From positions 310,001 to 374,000 of the forward strand of contig CAVOUI010000009.1 of the NCBI GenBank assembly GCA_963699525.1: a DNA stretch of 64,000 bases. Reading direction: 5' to 3'. Shown one piece after another: positions 62,966-64,000 of the stretch; positions within the stretch are counted from its first letter, which is position 1; each line of letters starts with the position of its first letter. The stretch is from SG8-41 sp963699525 (lineage in GTDB: Bacteria > Pseudomonadota > Gammaproteobacteria > Burkholderiales > SG8-41). The notes under the pieces were generated by a model. That model did no database searches. It was not told where the DNA came from and was given only the letters and a program-made list of their open reading frames with translations. Position numbers and translations under genes: made by a program.

Positions 62966-64000
62966 GCGGGTTCCGGCGGGACCGGCGGCGCCGGCTCGAC
63001 CGGGAGGGTGAAGCGGAACGTCGCGCCTCCCTGCGGCCGCCGTTCCGCCCAGATGCGCCCTCCGTGCAGGTGCACGATCGCCCGGCAGATGGCGAGGCCG
63101 AGGCCCGCGCCAGCGATAGCGCCCTCCGCCCTGCCGCGGTGGAACTTGGCAAAGAGTCGGTCGGGATCCCCCGGGGGCAGGCCCGGGCCCGAATCCTCCA
63201 CCGAAACGTCCAGCTCGCCGTCGCGGACGCCGGCGCGCAGAGTGACCGTCGTTCCCGGGGGCGTGAACTTGGCGGCGTTCTCCAGCAGATTCGCAAACAC
63301 CTGCTCGACGAGTGTCGCGTCCACCCGCACCAGCGGCAGCTCGGGCGGGACCTCGATCCGCACCGTGTGCCGGGCGAGCCGCTCGCGCAGCCGGTGCAGC
63401 ACCGATCCCGCGATCTCGCCGATGGCGTGCCAATCGCGGTCGAGCGCGATGCCGTCGGCTTCGAGCCGCGTCATCTCGAGAACGTTGGTCACGAGCTTGC
63501 TCATCTCGCGCGACTGCTCGTAGACGCTGTGTGCAAGCGCGCGGCGCTCCTCCGCGCTCATGCGGTCGCCCTTCTCGGCGAGGCTGGAAGAGGCGCCGGC
63601 GATCACGGCGAGCGGCGTGCGCAGGTCGTGCGAGATCGCGGCCAGCAGGGCATTGCGCAGCCCCTCGGTCTCGACGTCTATGCTCGCCTGCTGCGCGCGC
63701 TCCGCGAGCTGGGCGCGCTCGAGGGCGAGGGCAAGCTGTCCGGCGAAAGTCTCGAGCAAATGAAACTGCTCCGGAAGCAGCACGCGCCGCGGATTCGCGG
63801 GCAGTACACCGAGCACGCCGAGGACGGCTTCGCTTCCCTGCAACGGCAGGTACAGCGCCTCCGTCCCGGGAAGGGTGTCGGTGCCGAGCCCGGCCGGGCG
63901 CCCGTGATCGTGGACCCATTGCGCGACGCTGAGATCGGCACCGCGCAGCGAGCTGCCCACGCTCTTCCCCCGCGGATAGCGGATTCGGCCGTGGGCATCC
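62962..64000 (-). CDS. kdpD: Sensor kinase KdpD, C-terminal part (5' end outside window)
   Basis: About 346 residues to the right edge. A GAF-like region (VQWVHDHG-type sequence AQWVHDHGRPAGLGTDTLPG; ALYLPLQGSEAVLGVLGVLP) is followed by the H box AISHDLRTPLAVIAGASS, N box FANLLENAAKFTPP, G1 VEDSGPGLPPGD and G2 AGLGLAICRAIV. These match the C-terminal half of KdpD, which senses K+ limitation and phosphorylates KdpE. The N-terminal KdpD/USP domains and the four helices must lie beyond base 64000. Confidence 0.9.
   Translation of the reverse strand, partial: DAHGRIRYPRGKSVGSSLRGADLSVAQWVHDHGRPAGLGTDTLPGTEALYLPLQGSEAVLGVLGVLPANPRRVLLPEQFHLLETFAGQLALALERAQLAERAQQASIDVETEGLRNALLAAISHDLRTPLAVIAGASSSLAEKGDRMSAEERRALAHSVYEQSREMSKLVTNVLEMTRLEADGIALDRDWHAIGEIAGSVLHRLRERLARHTVRIEVPPELPLVRVDATLVEQVFANLLENAAKFTPPGTTVTLRAGVRDGELDVSVEDSGPGLPPGDPDRLFAKFHRGRAEGAIAGAGLGLAICRAIVHLHGGRIWAERRPQGGATFRFTLPVEPAPPVPPEPA

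Overview
The window looks like chromosomal DNA of a high-GC, nitrate-respiring betaproteobacterium (Burkholderiales, Rhodocyclales or Nitrosomonadales grade; inference). The pointers are narK1-narK2-narGHJI followed by a parvulin gene, a complete System I cytochrome c maturation cluster, dapA-bamC-metallo-beta-lactamase in a row, a Bug/TctC-type binding protein and homospermidine synthase. I saw no rRNA, tRNA, CRISPR array, transposase or phage gene.

Layout. 1-10.8 kb is an anaerobic-metabolism block: radical SAM protein, two small c-type cytochromes, Hsp20, a PatZ-like acyl-CoA synthetase/GNAT protein, an FNT nitrite/formate channel overlapping a P-type ATPase, Fnr, and HemN. 10.8-13.4 kb holds two almost identical type IV pilin genes, each with a sigma-54-type promoter and a terminator, flanking an AT-rich methyltransferase gene. 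13.4-20.5 kb is ccmABCDEFGHI on the minus strand. 20.6-31.4 kb is nsrR divergent from narK1K2GHJI-ppiC, and 31.5-32.9 kb a heme-binding lipoprotein. 32.9-46.9 kb is a periplasmic metal (copper) island: CopA-type ATPase, YHS/carboxymuconolactone decarboxylase fusion, DUF302, SHOCT, Spy-like Met-rich protein, DUF411 (CopG) protein, a truncated and an intact multicopper oxidase, small Met/His-rich exported proteins and a two-component system. 47-49.3 kb holds a head-to-head senA/senB pair (selenoneine synthesis), followed by His-rich DMT and CDF transporters. 51.5-55.6 kb is an ADP-forming CoA-ligase pair, a TehB-like methyltransferase and an acylating aldehyde dehydrogenase. 55.7-64 kb is housekeeping: homospermidine synthase, TctC-like protein, dapA, bamC, MBL protein, kdpE and the 3' part of kdpD.

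How the genes work together. Six FNR-type boxes precede genes of anaerobic respiration (cytochrome, Hsp20, hemN/fnr, narK1, heme lipoprotein). Several sit about 41.5 bp before a plausible start site. The nsrR-narK1 gap also carries an NsrR-type box, so nitrate respiration is probably controlled by oxygen and nitric oxide. Ccm supplies the c-type cytochromes and HemN the heme.

Caution. At least a dozen genes carry single-base frameshifts that restore a full family-typical protein when bridged, and there is a 40-base poly(A) run. This pattern suggests uncorrected assembly indels rather than true decay. One multicopper oxidase and one DUF411 gene are joined by an apparent deletion, and the DUF411 gene has an in-frame TGA exactly at a conserved cysteine.
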